Part shown: positions 53,310 to 63,038 of the stretch, one piece after another
Layout: the number at the start of each line of letters is the position of its first letter
Numbering within the stretch: the stretch's first letter is position 1
NCBI RefSeq assembly: GCF_029891575.1
Contig: NZ_JARZHF010000001.1
Coordinates: forward strand, 310,001 to 374,000
DNA from: Salipaludibacillus daqingensis
Lineage (GTDB): Bacteria; Bacillota; Bacilli; Bacillales; Salisediminibacteriaceae
Direction of reading: 5' to 3'
DNA: 64,000 nucleotides
Translations under genes and position numbers: made by a program
The notes under the pieces: model-generated
The model's input: the letters and a program-made list of their open reading frames with translations, nothing else
What the model was told of the DNA's origin: nothing
Database searches by the model: none

Positions 53310-53700
53310 CGTTATTCCCCCTTTGATTTTGACAATACCATGCAATTTTTTTCAATCCGCCCACTTCACTATACACTTTTTTTCCTTATAGCAAAAGTTT
53401 ATACCCATGAAAATAAAAATACAGCAGAGTGAACTCCTGCTTCATTTTGCTTGGATTCACGGTGTCTTCTTTAATCAATCACCCTCTCCGAGTTGACGCA
53501 CTGTGCGGTCATTTCTGAGCGCTTCTTCCGTTGGAGTACAAGCATAGCTTCCACTTACCTTCGTCAGTAAGAATAAATTATTTTCATCTGTCATGATGCG
53601 AAAGATTTGCATTGGGGTCTTTCATGCATTCTCTTTCTCGACTTCGTTTTTTATATAGTATAAAATAGGAGAAGAGATTTAAGGAGAAAGGAATGGAATC
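53310..53700. other. Intergenic region between bkdR and yqzF
   Basis: About 390 bases with divergent promoters and one candidate 45-residue frame on the minus strand. No RNA element or terminator was identified. Confidence 0.5.
53475..53612 (-). CDS. Candidate small protein upstream of bkdR
   Basis: A 45-residue minus-strand frame from ATG 53612, beginning MQIFRIMTDENNLFLLTK and ending TVRQLGEGD. The amino-acid mix looks protein-like, but the only upstream purine tract is GAAAG, a weak ribosome site. Not recognised; kept as a low-confidence call. Confidence 0.25.
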   Translation of the reverse strand: MQIFRIMTDENNLFLLTKVSGSYACTPTEEALRNDRTVRQLGEGD

Positions 53701-53940
53701 ATGACTGTTCAACGCTTTATCGCCCTTACCATTTTATTAATTCCAGCATTTATTGCAGGTTATGGAATTAAATTAATGAGAGATACATTATTTCAAATTT
53801 TAAATTGGCCTTATGGTTCACACTATTTTCAATTTCTCGCGGGCATTATTTTCCTCGTTGCTGGGGTATGGTTTATCGGAGGATTTATTCTACATCGAGA
53901 TCGTAAAAATAATAAAGTAGCCCCACGTTTTCAAAAATAA
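53701..53940 (+). CDS. yqzF: Small membrane protein YqzF (DUF2627)
   Basis: A 79-residue protein with two transmembrane helices: residues about 5-25 (FIALTILLIPAFIAGYGI) and 43-63 (FLAGIIFLVAGVWFIGGFI), ending in a basic tail. ATG follows AAGGAGAAAGG. B. subtilis yqzF occupies the same spot between the bkd activator and spo0A. Function unknown. Confidence 0.82.
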   Translation: MTVQRFIALTILLIPAFIAGYGIKLMRDTLFQILNWPYGSHYFQFLAGIIFLVAGVWFIGGFILHRDRKNNKVAPRFQK

Positions 53941-53941
53941 G

Positions 53942-53983
53942 AAAAGGCCGTTTCAAAAGTTTAAACTTTTGAAACGGCCTTTT
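53942..53983. terminator. Perfect 42-bp palindrome, bidirectional terminator
   Basis: Each half is 21 bases (AAAAGGCCGTTTCAAAAGTTT and its complement) with no spacer. It is between the convergent yqzF and spo0A and has T-runs on both sides. Confidence 0.9.
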
Positions 53984-53990
53984 TTACTAG

Positions 53991-54785
53991 TTAACTTACT
54001 TTATGTTCAATGCGCAATTTATCGGCAACCATGGCAATAAACTCTGAGTTCGTTGGTTTCGCTTTCGATACATTTACAGTGTATCCGAACATTTTTGAAA
54101 TGGATTCAATATTTCCTCTGCTCCAAGCCACTTCAATCGCATGACGAATTGCACGTTCTACCCTGCTAGCTGTTGTATTAAATTTTTTGGCGATGTCTGG
54201 ATAAAGAACTTTCGTAATTGAGCCTAAAAGTTCTATGTTGTTATATACCATTGTAATTGCTTCTCTTAAATACATATATCCTTTAATATGAGCTGGTACA
54301 CCAATTTCATGAATGATACTTGTAATACTCGCGTCCAAGTTCATTGGTTTATTCTCACGTCTCATCTCCGCTGCTGTTTGTGTTGACCGACGTCCATAAG
54401 TGGTCGTCCCTTGACCTGACACATCTCTAATTTTATTCATAAGTGTATCCATATCAAAAGGCTTTAACACATAATAAGAAGCTCCTAGCTCAACTGCTTT
54501 TTTAGTCACATCTTCTTGACCAAATGCTGTTAACATAATAATATTTGGATTTTTTTCCAAATTCATATTATGTAATTTCTCCAAAACAGCTAAGCCATCT
54601 AAATGGGGCATAATAATATCTAAAATCAACACATCAGGCTGCACTTCTTCCACTACATTTAAACATTCTTGACCATTAAATGCTTTCCCAACTATATCCA
54701 TATCTTCCTGAGAGTCAATATAGTCCTCTAACAAATTCACTAATTCTCGATTGTCATCTGCCACACACACTTTTAAATTACTCAC
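53991..54785 (-). CDS. spo0A: Sporulation master regulator Spo0A
   Basis: Response regulator of 264 residues. The receiver domain has acidic pocket residues Asp10 and Asp11, the phosphorylated Asp56 (VLILDIIMP), Thr in MLTAFGQ and Lys in YVLKPFD. A charged linker follows, then the DNA-binding domain ([21 protein letters not shown] and [18 protein letters not shown]), the most conserved part of Spo0A. It starts at GTG after GGGGAGG. Activated by the phosphorelay, it binds TTCGACA boxes. Confidence 0.97.
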   Translation of the reverse strand: MSNLKVCVADDNRELVNLLEDYIDSQEDMDIVGKAFNGQECLNVVEEVQPDVLILDIIMPHLDGLAVLEKLHNMNLEKNPNIIMLTAFGQEDVTKKAVELGASYYVLKPFDMDTLMNKIRDVSGQGTTTYGRRSTQTAAEMRRENKPMNLDASITSIIHEIGVPAHIKGYMYLREAITMVYNNIELLGSITKVLYPDIAKKFNTTASRVERAIRHAIEVAWSRGNIESISKMFGYTVNVSKAKPTNSEFIAMVADKLRIEHKVS

Positions 54786-54834
54786 TTATTTTTGCCTCCC
54801 CAATAATCATGATTAAAATTGTCTTATCCTCTCT

Positions 54835-54861
54835 ATTCGACACCTCATTTATTTTTCCTTT
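54835..54861 (-). promoter_or_regulatory. Sigma-H promoter of spo0A with an overlapping 0A box
   Basis: AAAGGAAAA (54853-54861) and GTCGAAT (54835-54841) are 11 bases apart and match the sigma-H consensus at all fixed positions. TGTCGAA at 54836-54842 overlaps the -10 and is the complement of the Spo0A box TTCGACA. Confidence 0.8.
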
Positions 54862-54964
54862 AATTTTTTGATTTTTTCTTAAAAATCTTTACTTTTCTTC
54901 AGTTTAGTCTCGAATACTCTTTTTTTCGACGTTATTCGATTAATATCGGTAAAAACTGCTCTTT

Positions 54965-55019
54965 TGTCGAATATTCTTTATAGACCTATTATAACATACG
55001 ATTCTGAATGACAAAAACA
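54965..55019 (-). promoter_or_regulatory. Upstream vegetative promoter region and 0A box of spo0A
   Basis: TATAAT lies at 54988-54993 (minus strand) with TTGTCA about 15 bases upstream. The box TTCGACA on the minus strand corresponds to 54965-54971. Spacing of the -35 is shorter than ideal. Confidence 0.5.
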
Positions 55020-55040
55020 TCCCCTTTTTTATATAAAATT

Positions 55041-55065
55041 AGCACCTATTTTTGAAATAGGTGCT
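55041..55065 (-). terminator. Terminator of spoIVB
   Basis: AGCACCTATTT and AAATAGGTGCT form an 11-base stem with a three-base loop, followed on the minus strand by AATTTTAT. Confidence 0.7.
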
Positions 55066-55084
55066 TCAGAGTAACGATATAAAG

Positions 55085-56434
55085 TTATCCTGCTTCTTTC
55101 CATTCTTCACTTTCAATATCAATGCCAGCATCTTGTAACATCCATTCAATATGACAACCATATCCACTCGTTGGATCATTAACAAATACATGCGTCACAG
55201 CACCGACTATTTTATCGTTTTGTATGATGGGACTTCCGCTCATTCCTTGGACAATTCCACCTGTTTTTTCTAGCAGTTCATCATCCGTAACTTTGATTAC
55301 CATCCCTTTTGTTGCCGGGAACTTTTGAGGTGTACTGTTGATGATCTCAATTTCAAACCGTTTCACTTCTTCTCCTTCAAGCACGGTTAAAATTTCGGCA
55401 GGACCTTCCTGCACTTGATCTGCTAGTCCAATTTCCTTGGGCTCTAATTTCGTTTCATTTTCCATTCCCTTTTTTATTTTTCCGAAAATTCCGAACTCTG
55501 AGTTTTTGGTAATATTACCTATAACTTTTCTTTCATTTGAAAAGCGGGCTAATTTTTCCCCAGGTTCTCCAGTTAATCCTTTTTCAATAGACGTAACATT
55601 AGATCTAATAATTTCACCATCGCCTACTTCAATCGGTTCTTTTGTTTCCATATCAGATATTACGTGACCTAACGCTCCGTATTTCCCAGATTTCGGTTCA
55701 TAAAATGTTAGCGTTCCAACTCCAGCAGCCGAATCACGTATATACAAGCCTAAATGAAATCTTCCATCTCCTTTAGCTTTTACCGGAGTTAGTTCTTTTT
55801 CAATTATTTTTCCATCTCTTTTCACTTCAAATTTTATTGATGTTTTCTTTTCACCCGCTTTTTGCACTAACGGTTGAATGTCACTCATTTCCTTTATGTC
55901 ATTCCCATCCATTTTCATGATCATATCTCCTACTTGTATATCTGATACTTCTCCAGGAGATACTTTTCCTGCACCCGTATCCATTAAGTGATGCCCTACA
56001 ACCAAAACGCCGTCTGTTTGAACGCGAACACCTATCGATTCACCACTTGGGACTATTTTCAATTCTGGATGAACGGTTACGTCCATCGACCGAATAGGAA
56101 AACCATTTATCCCCATTACTACAGAGCTTTGTGAGTGGTTCATGGCTTCTATAGTTTGGTCTGATTCAGAGTTATAATCAATAGATGAATCATCATAATT
56201 TAATACAGAGACTGTGCTTGGAAGCTCCATCATTTGCCCTTCAAAAAGAGCAACTTCATGAGGAATTTGAACATACTTTTGTATAGGTGGGTAAAATGCA
56301 ATGAAAAACAGAATGACAAGGAGAAGTATTCCTGTCGCCTTTCGGATCCATCCATGATTCAACCTTTTCACTCTCCTCGACTTTTCCTTCACCTCCACCA
56401 TGGCTGTAATACTAATTTTGCCTTTAAATCGCAC
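55085..56434 (-). CDS. spoIVB: Sporulation signalling protease SpoIVB
   Basis: Serine peptidase (S55) secreted from the forespore that triggers pro-sigma-K processing. It has a membrane or signal segment (residues about 34-53, ATGILLLVILFFIAFYPP), a PDZ domain (VSPGEVSDIQVGDMIMKMDG), and the peptidase with GALGHVISD (His) and VQGMSGSPII (Ser). Length is 449 residues, slightly longer than in B. subtilis. GTG at 56434 follows GAGAGG; alternative starts nearer the signal segment have worse sites. Confidence 0.93.
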   Translation of the reverse strand: MRFKGKISITAMVEVKEKSRRVKRLNHGWIRKATGILLLVILFFIAFYPPIQKYVQIPHEVALFEGQMMELPSTVSVLNYDDSSIDYNSESDQTIEAMNHSQSSVVMGINGFPIRSMDVTVHPELKIVPSGESIGVRVQTDGVLVVGHHLMDTGAGKVSPGEVSDIQVGDMIMKMDGNDIKEMSDIQPLVQKAGEKKTSIKFEVKRDGKIIEKELTPVKAKGDGRFHLGLYIRDSAAGVGTLTFYEPKSGKYGALGHVISDMETKEPIEVGDGEIIRSNVTSIEKGLTGEPGEKLARFSNERKVIGNITKNSEFGIFGKIKKGMENETKLEPKEIGLADQVQEGPAEILTVLEGEEVKRFEIEIINSTPQKFPATKGMVIKVTDDELLEKTGGIVQGMSGSPIIQNDKIVGAVTHVFVNDPTSGYGCHIEWMLQDAGIDIESEEWKEAG

Positions 56435-56458
56435 ATTTATAACCTCTCGTAAAGAAAA

Positions 56459-56482
56459 AAACTAACCTCATTTGGTTAGTTT
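56459..56482 (-). terminator. Terminator of the ahrC-recN unit
   Basis: AAACTAACC and GGTTAGTTT pair around six bases and run into TTTTC on the minus strand, between recN and spoIVB. Confidence 0.75.
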
Positions 56483-56500
56483 TATCATGGAAAATAATCA

Positions 56501-58228
56501 TTAAGTTTTCATTTTTGCAGCTTGAGCCAATAATTCTTTCGCATGTTCCCGAGTAAGATCAGTTATTTCAACACCAGAAATCATACGACTAATCTCTTCC
56601 GTTTTATCGTTAAGCGATAATGGTTGAGCTTTTGTAATTGTTCTTCCATTTATTTCATCTTTAGATATAAACAAATGCGTATCCGCCATAGCTGCAACTT
56701 GAGGTAAATGAGTAATACATAATACTTGAGATCCAACAGAAATATGTTGAATTTTCTCAGCGATTGCCTGGGCAACTCTACCACTAACACCTGTATCTAC
56801 TTCATCAAAAATGAGTGAGGTTACACCTTCATGTCTCGCCAAGATTGATTTCAATGCTAAAATCATTCTGGAAATCTCACCTCCAGAAGCAACTTTTGCT
56901 AATGGTTTTAATGGTTCTCCTTTATTTGTTGCAACCATAAACGAAACATAGTCAATCCCAGATTTTCTAAATGGAGAATTTTTTATCAGTTCATTTACTG
57001 AAAGATCGGTTTGTTTTTTTGTATCAAATTCGATATCGAAAATTGTGTCTTTCATGTAAAGATCATCTAATTGTTTTTTAATAGAAGATATCAGTTTTTT
57101 AGCGTGTTTTTTCCTTAACTCAGTTAAGTGGTTTGCCTCTATGGATAAATCCTTTGCACAAGCAACTAGTTCTTTCTCCCATTGTGAAAAACGCTGTTCA
57201 CGATTTGTTAACGCATCCATTTCCTCTTCAATTGTTGTCGCATATTCTAAAATGTCGTTAACGGTTTCTCCATATTTCCTTTTTAATTGGCTAATTTCAC
57301 TTAAACGAGCCTCGATTGAATTTAACCGCTCCGGATCAAATTCAATCCCCTCGTAATATTCCCTTAAAGAAAAAGACGACTCTTCAAGTAAATAATAAGA
57401 ATTAGCAATTGTTTCATGCAGGTTATGTAACGCTGGATCCATTGAAGCCGCTTCTTCGATTTGATTCATTGCAGCCATGACCCATTCGAGACCTTTTCCA
57501 TCGCCATATAATGATTCATATGTGCCGTGTACAGTTTGGTATAAGTCTTCACTATTGGATAATTTTTTTCTTTCTTCACTTAAGGATAGATCTTCATCTG
57601 GTTGTAATTCTGCCTCATCAATTTCTTTGAATTGATATCGAATTAAATCAAGTCGCTGAGCCATTTGTTGTTCGCTTTCAGTTAATTGCATCAGCTGCTC
57701 TCTTTTCTTTTGGAACTGTTGAAAAAGTTTTTCATACTCTTTTTTTGTTTTTGTAAGTGCAGATTCCGCAAATCGATCTAAAAATAATAAGTGCTTGTCG
57801 GTTTGCAATAATTTTTGATGTTCATGTTGACCATGAATATCTACAAGTAATTGTCCAACTTCTCTCAAAACGGCAAGCGTTGTTAATTTTTCATTTATTC
57901 GACAGATACTTTTTCCTTGTGTTGTCATTTCACGCCTTAAAACAATTGTTTCTTCTTCGTCTAACGAAATATCCAAGTCTTTTATTAGCTTGATCAATTC
58001 TTTTGACATATGATCTTCAACTGAGAATACGCCTTCAATTTCTGCACGTTTACTGCCATGACGAACATAATCGACAGAACCTCTTCCACCGATTAATAGG
58101 CCGATGGCATCAATAATGATCGATTTTCCTGCCCCTGTCTCACCTGTCATTACTGTTAAACCCTCTTCAAATGGCACCGTGATTTCATCAATGATTGCAA
58201 AATTACGAATAGAAAGTTCCAATAACAT
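56501..58228 (-). CDS. recN: DNA repair protein RecN
   Basis: SMC-like repair ATPase of 575 residues that gathers broken DNA ends. Walker A TGETGAGKSIIIDA near the N-terminus, a long coiled-coil middle, and the ABC signature VASGGEISRMILALKS with Walker B LIFDEVDTGVSG near the C-terminus. ATG at 58228 follows GGAGGTGG. It follows ahrC by about 40 bases, as in B. subtilis. Confidence 0.95.
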   Translation of the reverse strand: MLLELSIRNFAIIDEITVPFEEGLTVMTGETGAGKSIIIDAIGLLIGGRGSVDYVRHGSKRAEIEGVFSVEDHMSKELIKLIKDLDISLDEEETIVLRREMTTQGKSICRINEKLTTLAVLREVGQLLVDIHGQHEHQKLLQTDKHLLFLDRFAESALTKTKKEYEKLFQQFQKKREQLMQLTESEQQMAQRLDLIRYQFKEIDEAELQPDEDLSLSEERKKLSNSEDLYQTVHGTYESLYGDGKGLEWVMAAMNQIEEAASMDPALHNLHETIANSYYLLEESSFSLREYYEGIEFDPERLNSIEARLSEISQLKRKYGETVNDILEYATTIEEEMDALTNREQRFSQWEKELVACAKDLSIEANHLTELRKKHAKKLISSIKKQLDDLYMKDTIFDIEFDTKKQTDLSVNELIKNSPFRKSGIDYVSFMVATNKGEPLKPLAKVASGGEISRMILALKSILARHEGVTSLIFDEVDTGVSGRVAQAIAEKIQHISVGSQVLCITHLPQVAAMADTHLFISKDEINGRTITKAQPLSLNDKTEEISRMISGVEITDLTREHAKELLAQAAKMKT

Positions 58229-58267
58229 ATTTTCCACCTCCATAAATAACCTTAACTTTCGAGGGTG

Positions 58268-58717
58268 TTACAACATATTTAAAAATCTTTCGCTAATTAA
58301 ACTCGTATCGTTTTCCGAACGACAAATAATCAAAATCGTATCATCTCCACAAATACTGCCCATTATTTCATGCCAATCTAAATTATCAATTAAAGCACCA
58401 ACAGCATTGGCATTTCCTGGTAAAGTTTTCATGACAATCATATTGTTTGTATGATCAATGGAAACAAAGCTATCCATCAATGCTCGTTTCAGCTTTTGCA
58501 GTGGGTTAAAACGTTGATCTGATGGCAAACTGTACTTGTATCTTCCATCCATCATCGGAACTTTCACGAGGTGAAGTTCTTTTATATCTCTGCTAACCGT
58601 TGCTTGAGTAACGTTAAATGCTGCCTCTCGAAGTTGTTCTACTAAGTCGTCTTGAGTTTCAATTTCTTGATTTGCTATGATATCTCTAATTTTAATATGC
58701 CTTTGACCTTTGTTCAT
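58268..58717 (-). CDS. ahrC: Arginine repressor AhrC/ArgR
   Basis: A 149-residue regulator, the length of B. subtilis AhrC. The N-terminal winged helix ([37 protein letters not shown]) and the C-terminal arginine-binding hexamerisation domain ([17 protein letters not shown] and [12 protein letters not shown]) are complete. ATG at 58717 follows GGAGGTT by seven bases. It represses arginine synthesis and activates its breakdown. Co-transcribed with recN from the promoter upstream. Confidence 0.95.
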   Translation of the reverse strand: MNKGQRHIKIRDIIANQEIETQDDLVEQLREAAFNVTQATVSRDIKELHLVKVPMMDGRYKYSLPSDQRFNPLQKLKRALMDSFVSIDHTNNMIVMKTLPGNANAVGALIDNLDWHEIMGSICGDDTILIICRSENDTSLISERFLNML

Positions 58718-58762
58718 GTGTATAACCTCCATTTAATCCATTCAGTTGAAGTCGCTTTATTT

Positions 58763-58791
58763 ATTATAAACGAAACCTCATAATTATACAA
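58763..58791 (-). promoter_or_regulatory. Sigma-A promoter for ahrC-recN
   Basis: TTGTAT (58786-58791) and TATAAT (58763-58768) separated by 17 bases, about 50 bases before the ahrC start. Half-sites resembling ARG boxes nearby are too weak to call. Confidence 0.6.
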
Positions 58792-58893
58792 TAAATGAAT
58801 AAACATACGCTTTTACCTTACCGTTACTTCTGATACGCATTAACGTATTTAAGAGGAAAGGCCTCAACTGATTGTTTTTGAAAGTCATGAGAA

Positions 58894-58924
58894 AAAGAGA
58901 CATCTGATTATCATCTGTCTCTTT
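58894..58924 (-). terminator. Terminator of yqxC
   Basis: AAAGAGACA and TGTCTCTTT form a nine-base stem with a loop, followed by TTC on the minus strand, just past the yqxC stop. Confidence 0.8.
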
Positions 58925-58930
58925 ATTTGT

Positions 58931-59734
58931 TCATTCGGAATGATGAGCACCATCAACCACGTTATTCATTTTTTCTTCTGAGAAAAACTCTTCCCCTGAT
59001 TGGTGACGAAGATGTAAAAGAAATTCTATGTTTCCTTCTCCACCTCTAATCGGAGAGGGTACCAATCCATGAACGGAAAAACCAATTTCTTCACAAAAGC
59101 TAACGATCTTTTTAACCACTTTTAAATGTACTTTCTTATCCCTAATAATACCTTTTTTTCCTACTTCTTCTCTTCCTGCTTCAAATTGAGGTTTAATAAG
59201 AGCTGAAACATCGCCATTTTCGGATAATATGTCTTTTAAAACTGGTAAAATTAGCTTCAATGAAATAAAAGAAACATCAATCGTAGCAAAATCAGGTCGA
59301 CCACTTTTAAAATCATTTATCGAAGAATATCGAAAGTTCGTTCGCTCCATGACGATCACGCGATCATCTTGCCTTAATTTCCAAGCCAACTGATTGTACC
59401 CAACATCCAAAGCATAAACAAGTTTTGCTCCTTCCTGGAGGGCACAATCTGTAAATCCGCCTGTAGAGGATCCAATATCTAATACAACTTTATCTTTAAG
59501 GTCAAAAGAAAATACATCAATTGCTCGCTTTAACTTCAATCCCCCACGGCTTACGTAAGGCATCACTTGACCTTTCAAAGTCAGTTCTGTATCAATACTT
59601 ACTTTCGTTCCAGGCTTGTCTATTCTTTCTCCATTAGCAAGAACCAATCCTGCCATAATCGTTCTTTTTGCTTTTTCTCTCGTTTCTGCAAGTCCTTTTT
59701 CTACAACTAGGACATCAATCCGTTCTTTTTTCAT
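58931..59734 (-). CDS. yqxC: TlyA family rRNA methyltransferase / hemolysin-like protein (YqxC)
   Basis: A 267-residue protein with an N-terminal S4 RNA-binding domain (RIDVLVVEKGLAETREKAKR) and a Rossmann methyltransferase core (VVLDIGSSTGGFTDC, ALDVGYNQLAWKLR, ATIDVSFISL) with the K-D-K/E-type residues of TlyA. It likely methylates 2'-O of rRNA; the mycobacterial relative does so. ATG follows dxs by four bases, so it is coupled to it. Confidence 0.88.
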   Translation of the reverse strand: MKKERIDVLVVEKGLAETREKAKRTIMAGLVLANGERIDKPGTKVSIDTELTLKGQVMPYVSRGGLKLKRAIDVFSFDLKDKVVLDIGSSTGGFTDCALQEGAKLVYALDVGYNQLAWKLRQDDRVIVMERTNFRYSSINDFKSGRPDFATIDVSFISLKLILPVLKDILSENGDVSALIKPQFEAGREEVGKKGIIRDKKVHLKVVKKIVSFCEEIGFSVHGLVPSPIRGGEGNIEFLLHLRHQSGEEFFSEEKMNNVVDGAHHSE

Positions 59735-59737
59735 TTT

Positions 59738-61627
59738 TTACGCACGTTTCCTCTTCTTCGGAATAATTTGCTCCACTTGAGTAACAACATTTTCTGTAGT
59801 CAATCCAATTTCTTCAAGTAACTCTGGAACACTCCCGTGTTCAATATATTTATCTGGAATACCCATTCTTTCCACAACCATCGTATGGTGGTGATTTTCA
59901 TGGAAAAATTCTAATACAGCACTTCCAAATCCACCTAATAGAGCCGTCTCCTCCAACGTTAAAATTGGACGATGACTTTTCGCAAGTTCTGTTAATTTAT
60001 TATGATCTAACGGTTTGATAGATCGAGCATTAACCACTTCAACATTTATGCCTAGAGCATTTAATTTCTCCGCTGCTTCCATTGCAACTGGGATCATTGT
60101 TCCAAAGGTTAAAATAGAGAGATCTGTTCCTTCTTTTAATATTTCCCATTCTCCAAGAGGAATGACTTTCAATTCCTCGTCCATCTTGACCCCTAAACCA
60201 GCGCCTCTAGGATAGCGTACTGCGATTGGTCCATCATCGTAACATGTTGCTGTATAGATCATATGTTGAAATTCATTTTCATCTTTAGGACATAATATTT
60301 TCATATTCGGCAAATGGCGTAAATAAGAAACATCAAAAACTCCTTGGTGTGTTTCACCATCAGCGCCTACTAGACCCGCTCGATCTACAGCAAAAAAGAC
60401 GTTTAAGTTTTGCCTACAAACATCATGAACTAGCTGATCGTATGCCCGTTGTAAAAACGTTGAATATATCGCCAATACTGGTTTCATTCCTTGAGTAGCT
60501 AAACCTGCTGACATTGTCGTTGCGTGTTGTTCAGCAATGCCTACATCAAACATGCGAGTTGGAAATTCTTTAGCAAACTTATCAAGTCCTGAACCACCCG
60601 GCATCGCTGGAGTAATCGCAACGATACGTTCATCTTGTCTTGCAATTCCTTTTAATGTTTCTGTAAATACTCCACTATAACTAGGCGGTCCTGGTTTTTT
60701 CACCACTTCCCCTGATTCGATTTTATATGGTCCAAGGCCATGCCATGTTCCTTTTGCATCGTTTTCTGCAGGAGCATATCCTTTTCCTTTTTTAGTGATA
60801 ACATGCACAAGAACAGGCCCTTTTGTCTTTTTAGCGTATTTCATGTTCGTTTTTAAATCTTCTAAGTCATGGCCATCGACTGGTCCAAGGTATGTGAATC
60901 CCATCTCTTCAAAAAACATTCCTGATACAAGCAAATATTTTAAACTGTCTTTTACTCTTTCTGCTGTTGCCGCTAACCTGCCTCCAAAAGCAGGGATTTT
61001 CTTGATCAACATCTCTAGTTCTTCTTTTGCTTTTTGATACTTTCCTGCGGTTCTCATTCGTCCTAGCATGGAATGCAACGCTCCGACGTTTGGCGCAATT
61101 GACATCTCATTATCATTAAGGACGACAATCATATCTGTTTGCTCATGTCCGATATGATTAAGCGCTTCCAATGCCATACCTCCAGTCAGAGCGCCGTCTC
61201 CAATAACAGGAATAACGTAATTATCTGACCCTTTCAAGTCTCTTGCAAGAGCCATTCCCATTGCTCCTGACAATGACGTTGAACTATGCCCTGTTTCCCA
61301 GACATCATGCTTACTCTCTGATCGCTTGGGAAATCCACATAACCCTTGATACTGGCGAAGGGAACCAAATTGGTCCGCTCTCCCAGTTAAAATTTTATGC
61401 ACATAGGCTTGATGTCCCACATCCCATAAAAATTTATCTTTAGGACTATCGAACAATTGATGTAGAACAAGTGTTAACTCGACCACTCCTAAATTAGGAC
61501 CTAAATGCCCCCCCGTAACAGAGAGGTTTTCAATTAAAAATTTCCGAATATCCTTAGCAAGGTCTTCTAGATCTTTGTTGCTGTAATCTTTGACAAATTT
61601 AGGTTCATTTATGCTTAGCAAATCCAA
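59738..61627 (-). CDS. dxs: 1-deoxy-D-xylulose-5-phosphate synthase
   Basis: First enzyme of the methylerythritol phosphate pathway to isoprenoids, 629 residues. Thiamine diphosphate motif [17 protein letters not shown]; conserved [11 protein letters not shown] with the binding His; [16 protein letters not shown] with the catalytic Glu; and the C-terminal transketolase domain. TTG at 61627 follows GTGAGGG. Next to ispA and the OLE/OapA locus. Confidence 0.96.
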   Translation of the reverse strand: MDLLSINEPKFVKDYSNKDLEDLAKDIRKFLIENLSVTGGHLGPNLGVVELTLVLHQLFDSPKDKFLWDVGHQAYVHKILTGRADQFGSLRQYQGLCGFPKRSESKHDVWETGHSSTSLSGAMGMALARDLKGSDNYVIPVIGDGALTGGMALEALNHIGHEQTDMIVVLNDNEMSIAPNVGALHSMLGRMRTAGKYQKAKEELEMLIKKIPAFGGRLAATAERVKDSLKYLLVSGMFFEEMGFTYLGPVDGHDLEDLKTNMKYAKKTKGPVLVHVITKKGKGYAPAENDAKGTWHGLGPYKIESGEVVKKPGPPSYSGVFTETLKGIARQDERIVAITPAMPGGSGLDKFAKEFPTRMFDVGIAEQHATTMSAGLATQGMKPVLAIYSTFLQRAYDQLVHDVCRQNLNVFFAVDRAGLVGADGETHQGVFDVSYLRHLPNMKILCPKDENEFQHMIYTATCYDDGPIAVRYPRGAGLGVKMDEELKVIPLGEWEILKEGTDLSILTFGTMIPVAMEAAEKLNALGINVEVVNARSIKPLDHNKLTELAKSHRPILTLEETALLGGFGSAVLEFFHENHHHTMVVERMGIPDKYIEHGSVPELLEEIGLTTENVVTQVEQIIPKKRKRA

Positions 61628-61636
61628 GAAAAACCC

Positions 61637-62254
61637 TCACTTTCTTTTATTATTCTTATTACCCTTCTTTTTACGTTTATTATCTTTGAATATGGTTATT
61701 TTCAATTTTACCTCTAAAAAGTAAAATAATCTACCCACATGGTCTATGATCTCCGTTGAAAACTGAATAGCTACTGTTTTTCCTACAGATTTACCGCCTA
61801 CAGTCAAAGCTGCAACCACACTCGTAAACAAAACAGAAATAGCAAATTGCACATTGGAACCCTCTTCATAGCCCATTTGTAAACCTAATTGGATAACGAC
61901 ATAAGCAGAAGCCGTTCCACTAATGACACCTGCAATATCACCAATAACATCATTTGTGAAATTTGAAAATCGATCAGCATTTCTTGTAATCATCACGGAT
62001 TGTTTCGCACCTGGTATTTTTTCTGCAGCCATCGCATGAAAGGGCTTCTCATTAGCTGCCGTTGCTGCCACACCAATCGTATCAGAAATAACCCCGGTCA
62101 ATACGATAAAGAAAACAATCATCATACCAATACCCCAGCTTACCCCACTTAGAACTGCTGTTGAGACAATGGAAAAAATAGCCGCCAGCACCAAGGTGAT
62201 AACGGCTACTATTAAACTCCAATTTAACGATTTTTTCAACGAATTCTTCATCAT
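61637..62254 (-). CDS. oapA: OLE-associated membrane protein OapA (DUF21-like)
   Basis: An integral membrane protein of 205 residues with about four helices: residues about 13-37 (LIVAVITLVLAAIFSIVSTAV), about 42-60, and two more around 105-125 and 140-160, then a very basic tail (DNKRKKKGNKNNKRK). The conserved GVISDTIGVAATAANEKPFH resembles the DUF21/CNNM transmembrane domain. In Bacillus halodurans this protein binds OLE RNA at the membrane. ATG follows AAAGGAAG. Located between OLE RNA and dxs, the established OLE context. Confidence 0.85.
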   Translation of the reverse strand: MMKNSLKKSLNWSLIVAVITLVLAAIFSIVSTAVLSGVSWGIGMMIVFFIVLTGVISDTIGVAATAANEKPFHAMAAEKIPGAKQSVMITRNADRFSNFTNDVIGDIAGVISGTASAYVVIQLGLQMGYEEGSNVQFAISVLFTSVVAALTVGGKSVGKTVAIQFSTEIIDHVGRLFYFLEVKLKITIFKDNKRKKKGNKNNKRK

Positions 62255-62277
62255 TCATCAACTTCCTTTAAAATACA

Positions 62278-62308
62278 TTAGCACCTACTTCATTTTCGTA
62301 GGTGCTAA
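62278..62308 (-). terminator. Hairpin between OLE RNA and oapA
   Basis: TTAGCACCTAC and GTAGGTGCTAA form an 11-base stem with a loop, followed on the minus strand by TGTATTTT. It is 24 bases upstream of oapA and about 140 bases after the OLE 3' boundary. It may terminate the RNA partly, so that only some transcripts reach oapA. Confidence 0.6.
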
Positions 62309-62448
62309 TGCATTCTCCATATTCCGGCAGCAATGCTATTATACATAGCTTGTCTTCTTTTAAAGCTTATTATTTTAAAATATGTGTGATATTAAACAAA
62401 TTCATAAAACCCACAAATAATTTGTCTCAACCAATTCAAATATGTAGT

Positions 62449-63032
62449 GGCGAGTGGTCATTCAAAGAGTTAAAACTGCGCCTTAGGTCCAGTAGGTTTT
62501 CCCAAGTGAGTACCTCAGCGTCGCCGCTGTGACGGTTTCCCATTAAACTCACCTTGACGCTGTCACCAAACGTCAGACTGGATTACCACTTAGAACGCAC
62601 TATAATCCCCTTTAAATGTCCTGTGGAACAGTCTAGGAGTTTTCCTCGACAGTTCTTATCCATCCTCTATCCTCTTTTGCAGAGACGATTTCATATGAAT
62701 GATTGCTAATGAATACAACCTAGCATTCATAATCCCCTCGTACTCCACTCAAGGCAGGCTACGCTGCTCACAAGTTCCCGAAACTTGCAATGCAGGTTCA
62801 TACCCTCACACGTAATACCGTCGGTTTACGGTTACCACATGGAAGGGCCTCCGCGGCTAGAGGGTCAACGCCCACATGCCATTGTGGATCGCCCTCAAGC
62901 CTTTACTCCCAATCATGACCCAAGGCTGGGCGCCTCAAGCCATACCTAGGAACTTCATCGATGTGCCCTTTAGCGGATTTTTAGGCCCGCTTTCGAAAAT
63001 GGAGAACCGACTAGAATACTGCACCACTCACC
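62449..63032 (-). ncRNA. ole: OLE RNA (ornate, large, extremophilic)
   Basis: A 584-base GC-richer non-coding stretch on the minus strand between ispA and oapA, the genomic context that defines OLE RNA in extremophilic Firmicutes. The ends GGTGAGTGGT and ACCACTCGCC pair over all ten bases (one G-T), giving the closing P1 helix that sets the boundaries. No open frame is visible, and short self-complementary stretches are frequent (for example GGCGCCCAGCC, CCTCTAGCCGCGGAGGCC). Identity rests on context, size, P1 and structure density; a covariance search was not run. OLE RNA forms a membrane complex with OapA that is linked to cold, ethanol and metal stress. Confidence 0.9.
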
Positions 63033-63038
63033 TTATTA

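Noticed and set aside
62449-63032. RNase P RNA or 6S RNA as the identity of the large RNA
   Set aside because: The RNase P core motifs were not found at the expected ends, the P1 ends and the ispA-oapA-dxs context fit OLE, and 6S RNA is far shorter.
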